From Paenibacillus herberti (lineage in GTDB: Bacteria; Bacillota; Bacilli; Paenibacillales; Paenibacillaceae): DNA of 64,000 bases. Under the pieces are notes generated by a model. That model was not told where the DNA came from, made no database searches, and saw only the letters and a list, made by a program, of their open reading frames with translations. The DNA lies in the NCBI RefSeq assembly GCF_002233675.1, contig NZ_NMUQ01000001.1, positions 2,615,005-2,679,004 on the forward strand, read 5' to 3'. The position numbers and the translations under genes were made by a program. Of the stretch, positions 22,601-29,851 are shown in pieces; within the stretch, counting starts at the first letter, position 1, and the number at the start of each line of letters is the position of its first letter.

Positions 22601-25600
22601 CCAGCAGCGGAGACACCGACACAACAATTTTATTGAGCACGGCCCCTACCAAATGCAGCGAGGCCATAGGCGTTATACCAAACGCCACCGGCGCGGCCAG
22701 CTTGAACTCCTCCCTCGCCAAATCAAACGTATATCCCTTTCCAGGCACGATGGAATTCAGCGTCACCCGGTAACTCAGCCCCTGATCCGCAGTGAGGAGC
22801 GAATAGTTGGATTCCGGCAGACGATTGCCGCTAGGGTCGAGCAGAATAACCTGCTGCTTCGTTAAGTTCGCCACCTTGGCGCTGAACTGAACCTTGAAGC
22901 CCTCCACAGTGGCATTGCTGATTGAGGCCGTAATGATTTTCGATACTGAGAAAGAAAGCGGCTCATTGATCTGATACGAAACATCCGGCTTGTACTGAAC
23001 CGTGTAGGTTTGCCCACCTGCAAATGTACCCGTCAATTCGTAACTCGCCCCTCCGTCAGCTGTAGCTGTCGAAGCCAAAGTAACCAACTCGCCAGAGGCG
23101 TTTTTGACGATAAAATTCCGCTTGCCGAGGCCGGGAATCGGCGCATCCAGCGTTAACCTCAACACGGAGGCGTTCGCTTCAATTACACTCAACACCGGCG
23201 GCAGCGAGAAGGAAAGCGGGCTCATCGCGAACTCGTCCTTATTCAGCTGGATCGTGTATGAATGACCCGGAAGAAGCTTATTGCCAGGCACTCCGACCCG
23301 GTAGCTGGCCCCGCCATCCGCCGATTCGAACAAGTTCGGATAATAGACCGTTCCCGCTGCATCGGTAATGGATAAGCCCAAATAATTCTCGATCTCGGGA
23401 AAAGCCGGGCTGAACTTAAGCGTAAAATATCCGTCCTTTGTCACGTCCGCCACACTCGCAGAAATGGCGCGGTTCACATGGAAAGCCACTGGCGACTGGA
23501 ACACGATGAATTCCTTTTTGAGCTCCACCGTATAGTCCGCGTTGCTCGCCAGCATGACGCGAACCAGGTACGTTCGTCCACCATCTTGGGTGGATAAGGC
23601 CACTCCGCTGAGCCTGTTGCCTTGCGCGTCCTTAACAGTGAGATGCGCTGGCAGCAAACCCGGCACGGGATTTTCGAAGCGAAGCTCAAAGCCCGCATTC
23701 GTAACGCCCGTTATCGTTGTTGCCCCAGCATCTGTTGTAGGAGCGACCTGGAATTCGACTCCTTCCGCTGGCAAATGGCCAGTCAGCTTCAGCCTGTAGT
23801 CTCCTCCCGGCAACTGCGCTGACAGGCGGTACGTTTTCCCTCCATCGGTTGTGACCGCGGATGAAATGCTGGTCCCTTCTCCTGTCCCTGCGTTGATGAG
23901 GGCAAAACTTGCCGCATTGAGACCGTCTACCGCATAACTCAGCTTGGCGGTCAGACCGTCATTCGTTATCTCGTCCACCGACACTGTTGCCACGACAGGG
24001 ACTTTGAAGGAAAGCACGTTCATATCGGTGTCCGCATCCAGCGTCAGGCTATAGTAACCCGGCTTGAGCGATGCGGATACGGAATAACTCGCTCCTGATT
24101 CATCGTTCATTACAACCTGCCCGATCGGTACCGCCGTTCCTTCCAACGCAGTGGTCAGCTTAAAGCCGAACTGCGTATTGATTTTCAGCGGCGGCGACAT
24201 GACCAGCGTAAACCCGGTATAGGAAGCATCGATTACTGCATTTTTGGGATATACATAAATCGTCTTCGGAGCTCCAAAATCGTATCCATCAGCTCGAACC
24301 GACACGGAATAACTTTGGCCTCCCGTTCCATCAAACGTCACGATGTAGATACGCTGTCCGGCATCCCAAACGGCGTCCATCACCGCAACGTCGTTGCCCG
24401 CCGCGTCCTTGACCGCGAAATTTTCTTTGGTCAGATTCTGCACGCCGGGATTCAGACCCGCCATGAACTGTGTTGGCCTCCGGCTCGCATTCCACAGGTT
24501 AAGTGTTGCGCTCACCAGCTTTGTCGGAGCTCCTAAGTTATAACCCGGCGCCGTAATGCCGAGCGTAAACGGTCCACCAGAGTTAAGTCCCGTCGTGAGC
24601 AGCACATAACTGCCTCCTCCGTCGGAGGACATGGCGGAATCGATTGCAACCGCTGATCCGCTCCCATTAAACAGCTCAAAAGCCGATGCCTGGAGCCCCG
24701 GAATCTTCTGCTCAAAATGAACCGTCAGCCCGGTATAAGTTCCCGGGTAACCGTTGAACGTTGTATATTTGCTCAGCTCAATCAGTTCCGGAACCGTGAT
24801 CGTTCCTTGCACAATCCGGCCGTCGTACAGCTCGATTCGATATGAATATTGACCTGGCTCGGTCAAATTCGCCGCCACATCGAGCGTCAAGCCGTCTTGG
24901 CCAAGCTTGGTCGCATTCACTAGAACGTCCCCACCGCTTGGACTTTGCAGCTTGATCTCGCTTGGCTCTACACTAGGGAACGGCTGTTGAAACTTAAGCT
25001 GGAAGCCATTCCGCGTCAGCCAGCCAATCGAGGAGGCCACCTGCTCCGGCTGTACCGCGATAGCAAGCGGCTCCGCGAATGTGTAACCTTCCACATCCAA
25101 GATCAATTCGTACGTTTCGTTTTTATCCAGCGCCGCCCATACCTCAAATTCCTTACCGGCAACAACTGTGTTCAGCATGTCGATGCTGACAATTCCGCCC
25201 GAGCTGTTCTGCAAGCGGAAGTTCAAGGAGTCCAGACCGGGAACAGCCTGATCCAGCGTAACAATAAATCCATAAGTGCGGATTTTTCGTACCGTAGGAT
25301 TGATCTCAACTTTCTCTGCCGCAGGCACGGTCACAGTAAGCGGTGCACCGAATGTATATCCCGCCTGTTGAATGCGGAGCGTATACGTTTCTCCCACAAG
25401 CAGCTTTGCCGTAATGGTATAGGTGCTTCCCCCATCTGCGGTAACGGCCTGGTCAACATCAACCGCTATTTCATCCCTATCCTGCAGAGTAAAATGATCC
25501 GCCGTAAGGCCCGGGACCGGCTGGTCAAGCACAACAGTGAACCCGCTGGTCGATACGTTGCTGACGCTCGGCGACACGGTCTTGTCTCCCGGCACTGCCA

Positions 25601-27983
25601 CCTCCAGCGCTGCTCCAAAGCTGTAGCCGCTCCGCTCGATGACGAGCGTATACACGCCCCCTGGACGCAGTGCTGCGTCCACGGCATACGTGCCGCCCTC
25701 ATCGTCAGTCGCCGCTCCTCCAATTGGAAGCGTTCCGACGCCTCTCTCAATTAGCGTAAAATCGGATGCCGTCAGCCCCGCTACCGCCGGAGCCAGCTTA
25801 ACCCGAAAGCCTGCAGTACCGATGCCGTACACGGTAGCGGTAACCGGCACCGCTTCAGGGTCCGTAACGGGAACGAACACAGTTCCCGCACCGCTGAAAC
25901 TGTAGCCCGGTTTGATGATGGAGAGAGAATAAGTCGCGCCCTCCTGCAAGGCTGCGGATACGCGATAGGAGGTCCCATCGGTATCGGAAGCCGCTCCGCT
26001 AATTTGCACCGCTTCGCCCGTGCCGCTATTCAATAGCACGAAATGAGAAGTCTGCAATCCCGGCACCAGCTTGCTGAATAGGATTCGGAAGCCTGAGACG
26101 CCGATATCCTGCACGGAATAGGTTACGGCGATGTCGTCAACCGGCGGAGCCGCTGAAACACGGAACGTAACCGGTTCGCCAAAGGAATAGCCCGTTTGGG
26201 CGAGGGTAACCGTATAAGATTCCCCTTCCCGCAGCACGGCTGCAATGCGATATGAATTGCCTTCGTTCAGCGTACCAACGACCGTGATCGGCACGGCTTG
26301 GCCTGCTGTATCCGTAAGCGATAGGCTTGTGGCCGTCAAATTCGGCACCGGAACGCTGAAGCCCAACATGAAACCTGCTGTTGACGGCTGGGATACCGCT
26401 ACCGCCACCTGCTGAGCTGGTGGGTCAGTTGGCAGGGATGTCGGCGATGGTGTAGGCGATGGTGTAGGCGATACGGTCGGTGTCGGTGATACGGTTGGTG
26501 TAGGTGTGGCAATGCCGCCACCGCCGCCTCCTCCTCCGAATCCGCCGCCTGGAACGCCCACTCCTCCGCCGGAAGGCGTTTCAATGGTGTAAGCGCCGCG
26601 ATCCGTCTGCTCCACTTGATCCGGCTTCGTTTCAAATACGACACCTGGGGCGTCAACGAGCGCTTTCATAATGTGTCCCGAGCCTTCTACACGAGTCGTC
26701 CCGTGCAGCTCCAATTGGTTCACCAACACACCCTCGCCGAGTGTAATCGTCGCTGCAGCGACGCCCTCCTTAACGATGATATTGGCGACTGCGCCCGCAA
26801 GCACTTTTACTTGCACATTGCTCGTAATCTCCACAATGCTGAATTCCCCGGACAAGGTGACCTCGCCGGTGGAGGAGATAGTCACTCCTTGAATGCCGCT
26901 CTGGACATCCTCGCCTGGATTCGACAGTATCGCCGCGTTCGACCGGACGTCAAGCTGCCTCACGATTGTCCGATTACCAATGACAACACGTACAATTCCA
27001 TCTGCCCGGTCCACAATGACCGTTCCGAGCTGCGAGTTGTTGAGATGAACGCTGTTGGGGCCGCCTCCGTTAATCGACGTGCTTCCCAGCACCGTCACAT
27101 GGTCGAGAGTGACGTCCCCGTCGCCGACCTCTCGGCCGATAACCAAATTCCCTTTGACAACTAAATTCCGCAGCGTTGTGCCCGGTGCCTGAATCTTCAG
27201 GTCGCCCCCGACGGTAAAAACACCCGTTGCCGGCCCGTAAATAGCTGCTGCGTTAACCGTTTTCGCTGGAAGCGAAATTCCTCCGTTCGTTTCGGCGACC
27301 GACCGCTTCCGAATACGGTCTAGAAGCACAACTGCCTCTGCTCGCGTAAGCTGTTTATTTGGCCCGACCGTCCCGTTCGGAAAGCCTGTCATATACTCGT
27401 CGGACAAAAGAGCGCCAAGCGCATCCCGGCCATAACCCGGCACAAGGCTCGCATCCCGGAACATCTGGAAGGGATTGTTCCCGTCCTTTAACAGAGATGG
27501 GACGAGCCCCGCGATCATCACTGCGGCTTCCGTCCGGTTAAGTGGCTTGTTCGGACGGAACGTTCCGTCCGGGAAGCCTTTGACATAACCAGCCTGCAGT
27601 GCCGCTCCAACCTGGGAGGCGAACCACGCCTCGGCAGGAACGTCGCTGAAGCTGGGAGCTGCCCTATCTTCAAAGGCGAATAGCCGGTTCACAAGCGCGA
27701 TGAACTCGACTCGCGAAATAGCCCCGTCCGGGCGGAAGCTCCCATCTTGAAATCCTTTTATGTATCCTAGTCCGATCCATTCCTTGAGCTGCTTTTCGGC
27801 CCAATGGCCGGATATATCACCTGCGGTCTCCTGCAGCTTGCCCGCTGCCGCACTTGAACCAGCAGCTGCTGCCGCTTGGACAGGCTGCCCAAGCCCGGGC
27901 ATAATGAGGCCCGCAAGCAGGCTGACGATCAGTATTATACTTATCGCCTGCCTATTCCATATTGTTGTAGGACGTATGTTCAC
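13641..27983 (-). CDS. Giant SLH-anchored surface protein with Ig-like and helical repeats
   Basis: About 4,780 residues. Counted from the GTG at 27983: signal peptide (about 8-38); three SLH domains (56-227, motifs GYIKGFQDGSFRP, GYVKGFPDGTFRP, YMTGFPNGTVGP) that bind cell-wall polymer; a beta-rich region (about 235-470) resembling a parallel beta-helix; a Gly run and a Pro/Thr/Ser linker (475-525). Then come about 25 Ig-like repeats of 85-89 residues (530-2730), one SwmB-like domain (2735-2835), and about 1,950 predicted helical residues (2840-4780) with a 77-residue repeat in the middle. There is no sortase motif. The GTG at 27983 is preferred over a GTG 45 bases upstream because a purine-rich GGAGAGGGG precedes it at about 11 bases; the spacing is long, so the start is uncertain. 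It is probably an adhesin or S-layer-associated fibre; the partner is unknown. Confidence 0.9.
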   Translation of the reverse strand: MNIRPTTIWNRQAISIILIVSLLAGLIMPGLGQPVQAAAAAGSSAAAGKLQETAGDISGHWAEKQLKEWIGLGYIKGFQDGSFRPDGAISRVEFIALVNRLFAFEDRAAPSFSDVPAEAWFASQVGAALQAGYVKGFPDGTFRPNKPLNRTEAAVMIAGLVPSLLKDGNNPFQMFRDASLVPGYGRDALGALLSDEYMTGFPNGTVGPNKQLTRAEAVVLLDRIRKRSVAETNGGISLPAKTVNAAAIYGPATGVFTVGGDLKIQAPGTTLRNLVVKGNLVIGREVGDGDVTLDHVTVLGSTSINGGGPNSVHLNNSQLGTVIVDRADGIVRVVIGNRTIVRQLDVRSNAAILSNPGEDVQSGIQGVTISSTGEVTLSGEFSIVEITSNVQVKVLAGAVANIIVKEGVAAATITLGEGVLVNQLELHGTTRVEGSGHIMKALVDAPGVVFETKPDQVEQTDRGAYTIETPSGGGVGVPGGGFGGGGGGGGIATPTPTVSPTPTVSPTPSPTPSPTSLPTDPPAQQVAVAVSQPSTAGFMLGFSVPVPNLTATSLSLTDTAGQAVPITVVGTLNEGNSYRIAAVLREGESYTVTLAQTGYSFGEPVTFRVSAAPPVDDIAVTYSVQDIGVSGFRILFSKLVPGLQTSHFVLLNSGTGEAVQISGAASDTDGTSYRVSAALQEGATYSLSIIKPGYSFSGAGTVFVPVTDPEAVPVTATVYGIGTAGFRVKLAPAVAGLTASDFTLIERGVGTLPIGGAATDDEGGTYAVDAALRPGGVYTLVIERSGYSFGAALEVAVPGDKTVSPSVSNVSTSGFTVVLDQPVPGLTADHFTLQDRDEIAVDVDQAVTADGGSTYTITAKLLVGETYTLRIQQAGYTFGAPLTVTVPAAEKVEINPTVRKIRTYGFIVTLDQAVPGLDSLNFRLQNSSGGIVSIDMLNTVVAGKEFEVWAALDKNETYELILDVEGYTFAEPLAIAVQPEQVASSIGWLTRNGFQLKFQQPFPSVEPSEIKLQSPSGGDVLVNATKLGQDGLTLDVAANLTEPGQYSYRIELYDGRIVQGTITVPELIELSKYTTFNGYPGTYTGLTVHFEQKIPGLQASAFELFNGSGSAVAIDSAMSSDGGGSYVLLTTGLNSGGPFTLGITAPGYNLGAPTKLVSATLNLWNASRRPTQFMAGLNPGVQNLTKENFAVKDAAGNDVAVMDAVWDAGQRIYIVTFDGTGGQSYSVSVRADGYDFGAPKTIYVYPKNAVIDASYTGFTLVMSPPLKINTQFGFKLTTALEGTAVPIGQVVMNDESGASYSVSASLKPGYYSLTLDADTDMNVLSFKVPVVATVSVDEITNDGLTAKLSYAVDGLNAASFALINAGTGEGTSISSAVTTDGGKTYRLSAQLPGGDYRLKLTGHLPAEGVEFQVAPTTDAGATTITGVTNAGFELRFENPVPGLLPAHLTVKDAQGNRLSGVALSTQDGGRTYLVRVMLASNADYTVELKKEFIVFQSPVAFHVNRAISASVADVTKDGYFTLKFSPAFPEIENYLGLSITDAAGTVYYPNLFESADGGASYRVGVPGNKLLPGHSYTIQLNKDEFAMSPLSFSLPPVLSVIEANASVLRLTLDAPIPGLGKRNFIVKNASGELVTLASTATADGGASYELTGTFAGGQTYTVQYKPDVSYQINEPLSFSVSKIITASISNATVEGFKVQFSAKVANLTKQQVILLDPSGNRLPESNYSLLTADQGLSYRVTLNSIVPGKGYTFDLAREEFKLAAPVAFGITPMASLHLVGAVLNKIVVSVSPLLEDLTGDNFSLFDSKGRKMAFTLQYQGNGSSMYNLLGQFDPAETFKLQANYPGYLFGAPLTIGFKVSVDTVVYAESQKGFKLAMMPAVPDLTASDITITDGDGANVPVQSLVAANAGGSYTVLASLAGGKTYTVAIADKGPYKFGKLDSFKLNALSASVDGGSLKGFRLNLSSPIYFTEGSLLLSDDVGKSVRITTLVSSDGGRTYEVGASLSAGVAYSLSFNVHGYDAGAAIPVFVQPVNAVFEGMESGSSSAFTIRLDHAVPNMRPSDFSIQQEGFLTTFPATNAVTEDGGYSYKVEANFYGAEQYTVILAKEGYDFGAPLVIDVPVVVRTAVLHRGAAFVEIGLSPSLLGLAAGDFIVKDSGGLVVPVSSAITTDDGATYRVKAPFTGGERYTISLARSGYNFGEELTAELPSAVSVSLGAVNEQGMTLVLAPAVGGLQAGSFIVRNSAGQTVTLGSVTELSGGAGYRLEADLEAGESYTVTLSAAGYDFGTPLAVEVPIPVGLSYGAIDGDGLTVKLSQAVPGLSVASFKLRDAEGNPITITSATAIGGGAEYALKAALQYGAAYSLSIAKEGYDFGTSLPFTVLRPVTATVEALSKHGFTLRLNTAVADMNPTHILLTDSNGEAVRIDSLTTADGGVTYRAAVKLTEGAAYRLAISAQAYDFGPSVHLDVLPMLELTATGISANGFTLNLNKALPGLTPASVQLSGPAGVIVLNGGTFYDINPGTVETGKAYYVRVPIEAGKTYTLALLDKARPTEGPLEVMLPIAAGSRIIDADVSGIKLALGQTGIALEAGDVKLVTAAGESIAVTAVVPGSAAGEFTIQASLVEGSRYTLLLSKKGYDFGAAAEVYVAYRVKASISNISENGFILSLSAPVAELDLSLLDAGAAVGLDSVTTLDYGATYKIAANLSYNKEFKLRLGKAGYDFGGELTVNHVSAPPQLIDASTNESGTEVILTFDKPLESVIAYSSFSVKVDGGWQSSVAAALIGDKTQIRLTWASGGRPIGTSSTVGVAYTGVNRVKARNGTYLATFNEAPVANTTTLTGFASSYVYLNDASTPARVFHNQYGKTALETAQLLRDSGFKAANYYRSVFFEYRMEFSDLAPLLYAMEADGLAVYEAYKSLGSSYSSYYLSATGQLLSAGYKVADLGPALQKLGISGKELSVYLKNRGVPAAETVQILKLNYSEPADNAAGLLVIAGYERGGIAQAIQSQYALSQTATFTALAVGKLPAGDAAAVAKELYGADAVTNAGWLSQAGYPASEVGGAIAQQYSFASVKEAIDAFFGAGFTVPYTYALLRREYAQTDAAAALLGAGVSARETAEAVESAGDGASVIISAMKRANYEAAGISLLVQDLWVTAGVPLSEVLSQFAASGYTTAEQILLLREQFDADIGTAIAALYPGFTINQRNGMLKHLLDGGYDPVELAKYYLKQGINRYELFRQFRTAGRSAVQSLQSMEGAIVQLGEAFAPSDAVQLFLKDYNHRYEAADVLNALRTTFADDPQIDATTLATAMSNSQMWEKLAIGKALVKEMGVTLQDWVELERTSVFSRFGCPCDVSTTVKDARYLFPGSDLPDITVAMSLSSLYTLDMIIEGTINLYPSGGVRANAMPYLMSSLKNAGYSFEEVAAAFDGKGWSEWIAVFSKYGIAASDVVAYLGVKGLNMEQALDKLAPYPLQDRALVLRESYRLEASDAAALLLQRTNENQENVSRAVAWAYGGDPVALWIATLRAQGASASSVINTLAARYRSYWDSQKVGPALIQGGFSQEEVMKGLLVHADVRNNLPETIRLLQSLYGQQQVTIAQLLSAGSVPSPEAGLEFLQRAGYKLPDIARALKDYYGLTAGQSAKLLTAAYPNSQNVILSGLASVYGQTVSSTVTEALQEKGITEINAAMDYLWNAGFAPKEIAAAAKDSFHQTLGQTALLFQQKNFITDRNVLITTLASVYGESIEKAIHALLVEQGNNSFSGAISFVFQARFSLASSIKLAKTEYGLSSGDALHALTSSMLYREADIIAGIADVYQTSTRDSIVDSLTARGLVTLSSAVPFLLNMKFDLNGMVRVGKEYYELEAGEAAAELLTEGSFGQQDIQNAVSYVYGQTLAQTTLDTLTALGITEFAAAVAQLKAAGLTLSELVLAGKQYYRLSAGKTTYDLLQSSLYDTPDILAAVAEMYGKPTEESLEELLRSSGITTITDAAPYLRSMGYSLQDVVGISKSYYANTAQATADALNALQFAESSILEWTIGQVYDEGDGDGSADRTPQAMLQEAGITDIGEAIRHLWAAGFPLYDIVKMLKEYNGKSAAEAAELLLANNSFDASALLSGISAVYGTVYDQALIGAFKRSGAFASAESAALGLSRSGYRLSLIAEMLKNSYGKTEAEAKSLLGSLGVYTTEAIQVAVAGVYFSVGTSSGMLQQVLDLYGIKSAEGAIALLHKQNAPVQDILQYVKDAYRMGADEATALLAPYYKGSELGLAITLVYYSGTNIAYLAKTIPAGYAGSPGTVANYMKTKFTDTDIVLALKVIFNLDALGIQDAITSAIMPAERVRKAVAAVFGEDPLFAYLQRMKDRGASASDISVELEQRGLLELASAQYLIDTLRGLGYDNASILKMRYQYFNVSRRNAGTEQEQGEQLASLGMNTPSGIVQLLRKWNLVPYHIILIIQAGLPNARMDDIALALREHGYSGTAISGALNLAGAQDDSIAAILKKLGFTASEAVTFLLNRSSDEVMLWLVRNGYEPSEYIQYRNIIGDNTIAVLRQNGKSASDIAKLLVEYKRNLSYYYIAEALYNGGFTAVSDVAGALINARYRPVWIPGILVGIGGWTLKDVAQGMLDSGLISLVDLVTAIQMANGGVLKQTYQIIKDISTKERQKFYDGLDSVERKLLDNGDIAMIIAVSALRNANINLDAITNQLKVTETIEPEDALKVLIVSGVNAYDAAGSVWDVYRDYIGAMIVIKMLEKAAGQYITDFKNYYKIIKLVARIVYKLTS
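15220..17170 (-). repeat. About nine 77-residue helical repeats inside the giant protein
   Basis: The translated region shows at least nine divergent copies of a unit of about 77 residues. Each copy has an AAxxYLxxAGY/F helix, then a D/EIAxxxKxYY helix, a GxAAxLL helix, and an AIAxVYG helix before an LxxxGIT turn. Examples are LEFLQRAGYKLPDIARALKD and AIRHLWAAGFPLYDIVKMLK. DNA identity is low, so the duplications are old. I do not recognise the family. Confidence 0.7.
19800..26420 (-). repeat. Array of about 25 Ig-like repeats inside the giant protein
   Basis: Protein-level repeats of 85-89 residues run through this region. Each starts with a strand such as SNVSTSGFTVVL, continues with VPGLTADHFTL and a DGGxxYxVxAxL block, and ends with GYDFGxPLxV. 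Copies 6-13 are most divergent and copies 17-25 most alike. They probably form a long extended stalk. Confidence 0.8.
26430..26545. repeat. Short tandem repeats encoding the Pro/Thr and Gly linkers
   Basis: GGTGTAGGCGAT-like and GGTGTCGGTGAT-like units repeat in tandem, encoding alternating PTPTVS/PSPT residues. Beside them a CCGCC/CCTCC run encodes a Gly stretch. Such DNA is prone to length change, so linker length may vary between strains. Confidence 0.6.
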
Positions 27984-28141
27984 GTCGTATGATTCCCCTC
28001 TCCGCTCTCCTCTTTGGCCTCTCTGCACATCCTAAATGTCGGTTATATACAGGACTTTTTTCATAGTCATGTGCAGAGCTTTTCCCTATGAGTTTAACTA
28101 GAGCGAATAAAAGAATAATGAAAAGAGGAAGGAAGAAAATG

Positions 28142-28179
28142 AGAAAACCCGTGAAGCAGCAAGGCTTCGCGGGTTTTCT
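28142..28179 (-). terminator. Terminator downstream of the NAD(P)H oxidoreductase gene
   Basis: Arms AGAAAACCCG (28142-28151) and CGGGTTTTCT (28170-28179), extended by GAAG/CTTC inside, form a stable hairpin. The gene it would end stops 110 bases upstream on the minus strand. The downstream tract CATTTTCTTCC is moderately U-rich. Confidence 0.6.
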
Positions 28180-28290
28180 TGGGGTCTGAAAATATTTTAG
28201 AAAAGGAAATGTTTATCACGTTAATGATAGACTCAGATCAAACTTAGATCAAACTTCAGGTGAATCAAAACCACTCGCGACCTTGGTAGG

Positions 28291-28830
28291 TCACTTCGCC
28301 GTTTGCAGCTTCTGACTTTTCAAATAAGATACAAACGCCTCAGCGCTCTCCTGAATCTTGGCCTCTTCCATGCCCAAAACCCCCTGCAGCAAAAATGGAG
28401 ACAGGAAGCTCATGCCGCACAGATTGGCGGTTGCCTGGAACGGACGGAGGAGTTCCTCCATCGTATAGCCGTTACGACCGCTGCTTTCGTAGGCTTCCGC
28501 CGGACCACCCGTGGATATCGCAAGCAGCAGTTCCTTGCCTTGCAGCTTGCTGCTGGCGGATCCATAGGCGAAGCCGTAAGACAGAACATCATCCAGCCAT
28601 TGCTTGAGCAAAGCAGGAGAGCTGTACCAGTAAAAAGGAAATTGAAACACGATACGATCATGCTCAACGAGCAGTTGTTGCTCTTTTTCCACGTTAATTT
28701 TGAAGTCCGGGTATTGAGCGTATAGATGATGGAGCGTCATACCCTCTTCTTGCTTAAGACGCTCCGCCCAAGTTTTATTGACCTTCGATTGCTCCAGATT
28801 TGGATGCACCACAATTACTAACGTTTTCAT
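28291..28830 (-). CDS. NAD(P)H-dependent flavoprotein oxidoreductase (Flavodoxin_2 family)
   Basis: This 179-residue cytoplasmic protein has a flavodoxin-like fold that binds FMN/FAD and reduces quinones. It begins MKTLVIVVHPNLEQSKVNK, the family's phosphate-binding loop, and has FQFPFYWYSSPALLKQWLDD and AISTGGPAEAY, typical of the YwrO/KefF/MdaB-like quinone reductases. An AAAGGAAC ribosome binding site precedes the ATG. It stands alone. Detoxification of quinones or electrophiles is the usual family role; the exact substrate is unknown. Confidence 0.85.
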   Translation of the reverse strand: MKTLVIVVHPNLEQSKVNKTWAERLKQEEGMTLHHLYAQYPDFKINVEKEQQLLVEHDRIVFQFPFYWYSSPALLKQWLDDVLSYGFAYGSASSKLQGKELLLAISTGGPAEAYESSGRNGYTMEELLRPFQATANLCGMSFLSPFLLQGVLGMEEAKIQESAEAFVSYLKSQKLQTAK

Positions 28831-28957
28831 TTAAAGTTCCTTTCTATAGCGAGGCTAACCTCATAATTTATTGTTTTTGAAGCTTTCCCCAAAAGGAGCC
28901 CTTTTATTAAAGGGTAGCAACTCCCGAGGCCGAACGCCTGAAAGTCGGCGATTTTTC

Positions 28958-29851
28958 GTTTCATTCAACGCTCCCTTATGGGGAGCGACACAAAAAGGCT
29001 GCCAACCAACTGGCAGCCTACTACAAGTTTTAATCCATGCTCCCGCACGGGGAGCGACTCAATCCATTGCGAATGGAAAGCAACTCGCGCCGGTTTCAAT
29101 CCACGCCCCCGCACGGGGAGCGACAAGAACTGTCTGCTTTGGGTGAGGATGAACAGGGGTTTCAATCCACGCCCCCGCACGGGGAGCGACCAGGCAAAGA
29201 TCCAACGGAGATCCTGTCATGTGGCGTTTCAATCCACGCCCCCGCACGGGGAGCGACATGTGAGCGGTACGGTCACCCTGGCTGCGGGGACGTTTCAATC
29301 CACGCCCCCGCACGGGGAGCGACGGCACGGCGGACTGCGTTCTATGATCTTTCGGAAGTTTCAATCCACGCCCCCGCACGGGGAGCGACGGTTTAAGGAT
29401 CATCACGCGACGGCTGCTGCAAGTTTCAATCCACGCCCCCGCACGGGGAGCGACTCTTTGAACCCATCCTCAACAAGACTCTTTTGAAGTTTCAATCCAC
29501 GCCCCCGCACGGGGAGCGACCGGATCTCCTAGTGCCACTCCGGCTCCAACGCCGTTTCAATCCACGCCCCCGCACGGGGAGCGACGCATCCAGCACCCGC
29601 GCCTACCGCGAAAAAGTACTGTTTCAATCCACGCCCCCGCACGGGGAGCGACGCTAGAAGGCGTCAAGTAACGCGTTTGCAAGCTGGTTTCAATCCACGC
29701 CCCCGCACGGGGAGCGACCGGGTTAACGAGCGCTACCGGAACCCGGAGGACGGTTTCAATCCACGCCCCCGCACGGGGAGCGACAAGAAGTGCTACAAGC
29801 ACGCCTTTTACGTCAAGCCGTTTCAATCCACGCCCCCGCACGGGGAGCGAC
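28958..29851 (-). CRISPR. Type I-C-like CRISPR array, 14 repeats and 13 intervals
   Basis: Thirty-two-base repeats recur at 66-base spacing. On the minus strand they begin GTCGCTCCCCGTGCGGGG and end GTGGATTGAAAC, the 3' end typical of type I-C. Twelve copies starting at 29093, 29159, 29226, 29292, 29358, 29423, 29489, 29554, 29621, 29687, 29753 and 29820 are identical. The two at 28958 and 29027 are degenerate. Spacers are 33-35 bases; the 37-base interval 28990-29026 is a terminator, not a normal spacer. Degeneration at the low end, the terminator and the repeat sequence together place the leader at the high end, with transcription on the minus strand. No cas genes flank it within the window. 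Confidence 0.97.
28992..29019 (-). terminator. Intrinsic terminator at the trailer end of the CRISPR array
   Basis: Between the two degenerate repeats, arms AGGCTGCCA (28996-29004) and TGGCAGCCT (29011-29019) form a perfect 9-bp stem with a 6-base loop. On the minus strand it is followed by a run of five U. It would end the pre-crRNA transcript. Confidence 0.8.

Noticed and set aside
28990-29026. Counting this interval as an ordinary spacer
   Set aside because: It is a terminator hairpin between degenerate repeats and is slightly longer than the true spacers.
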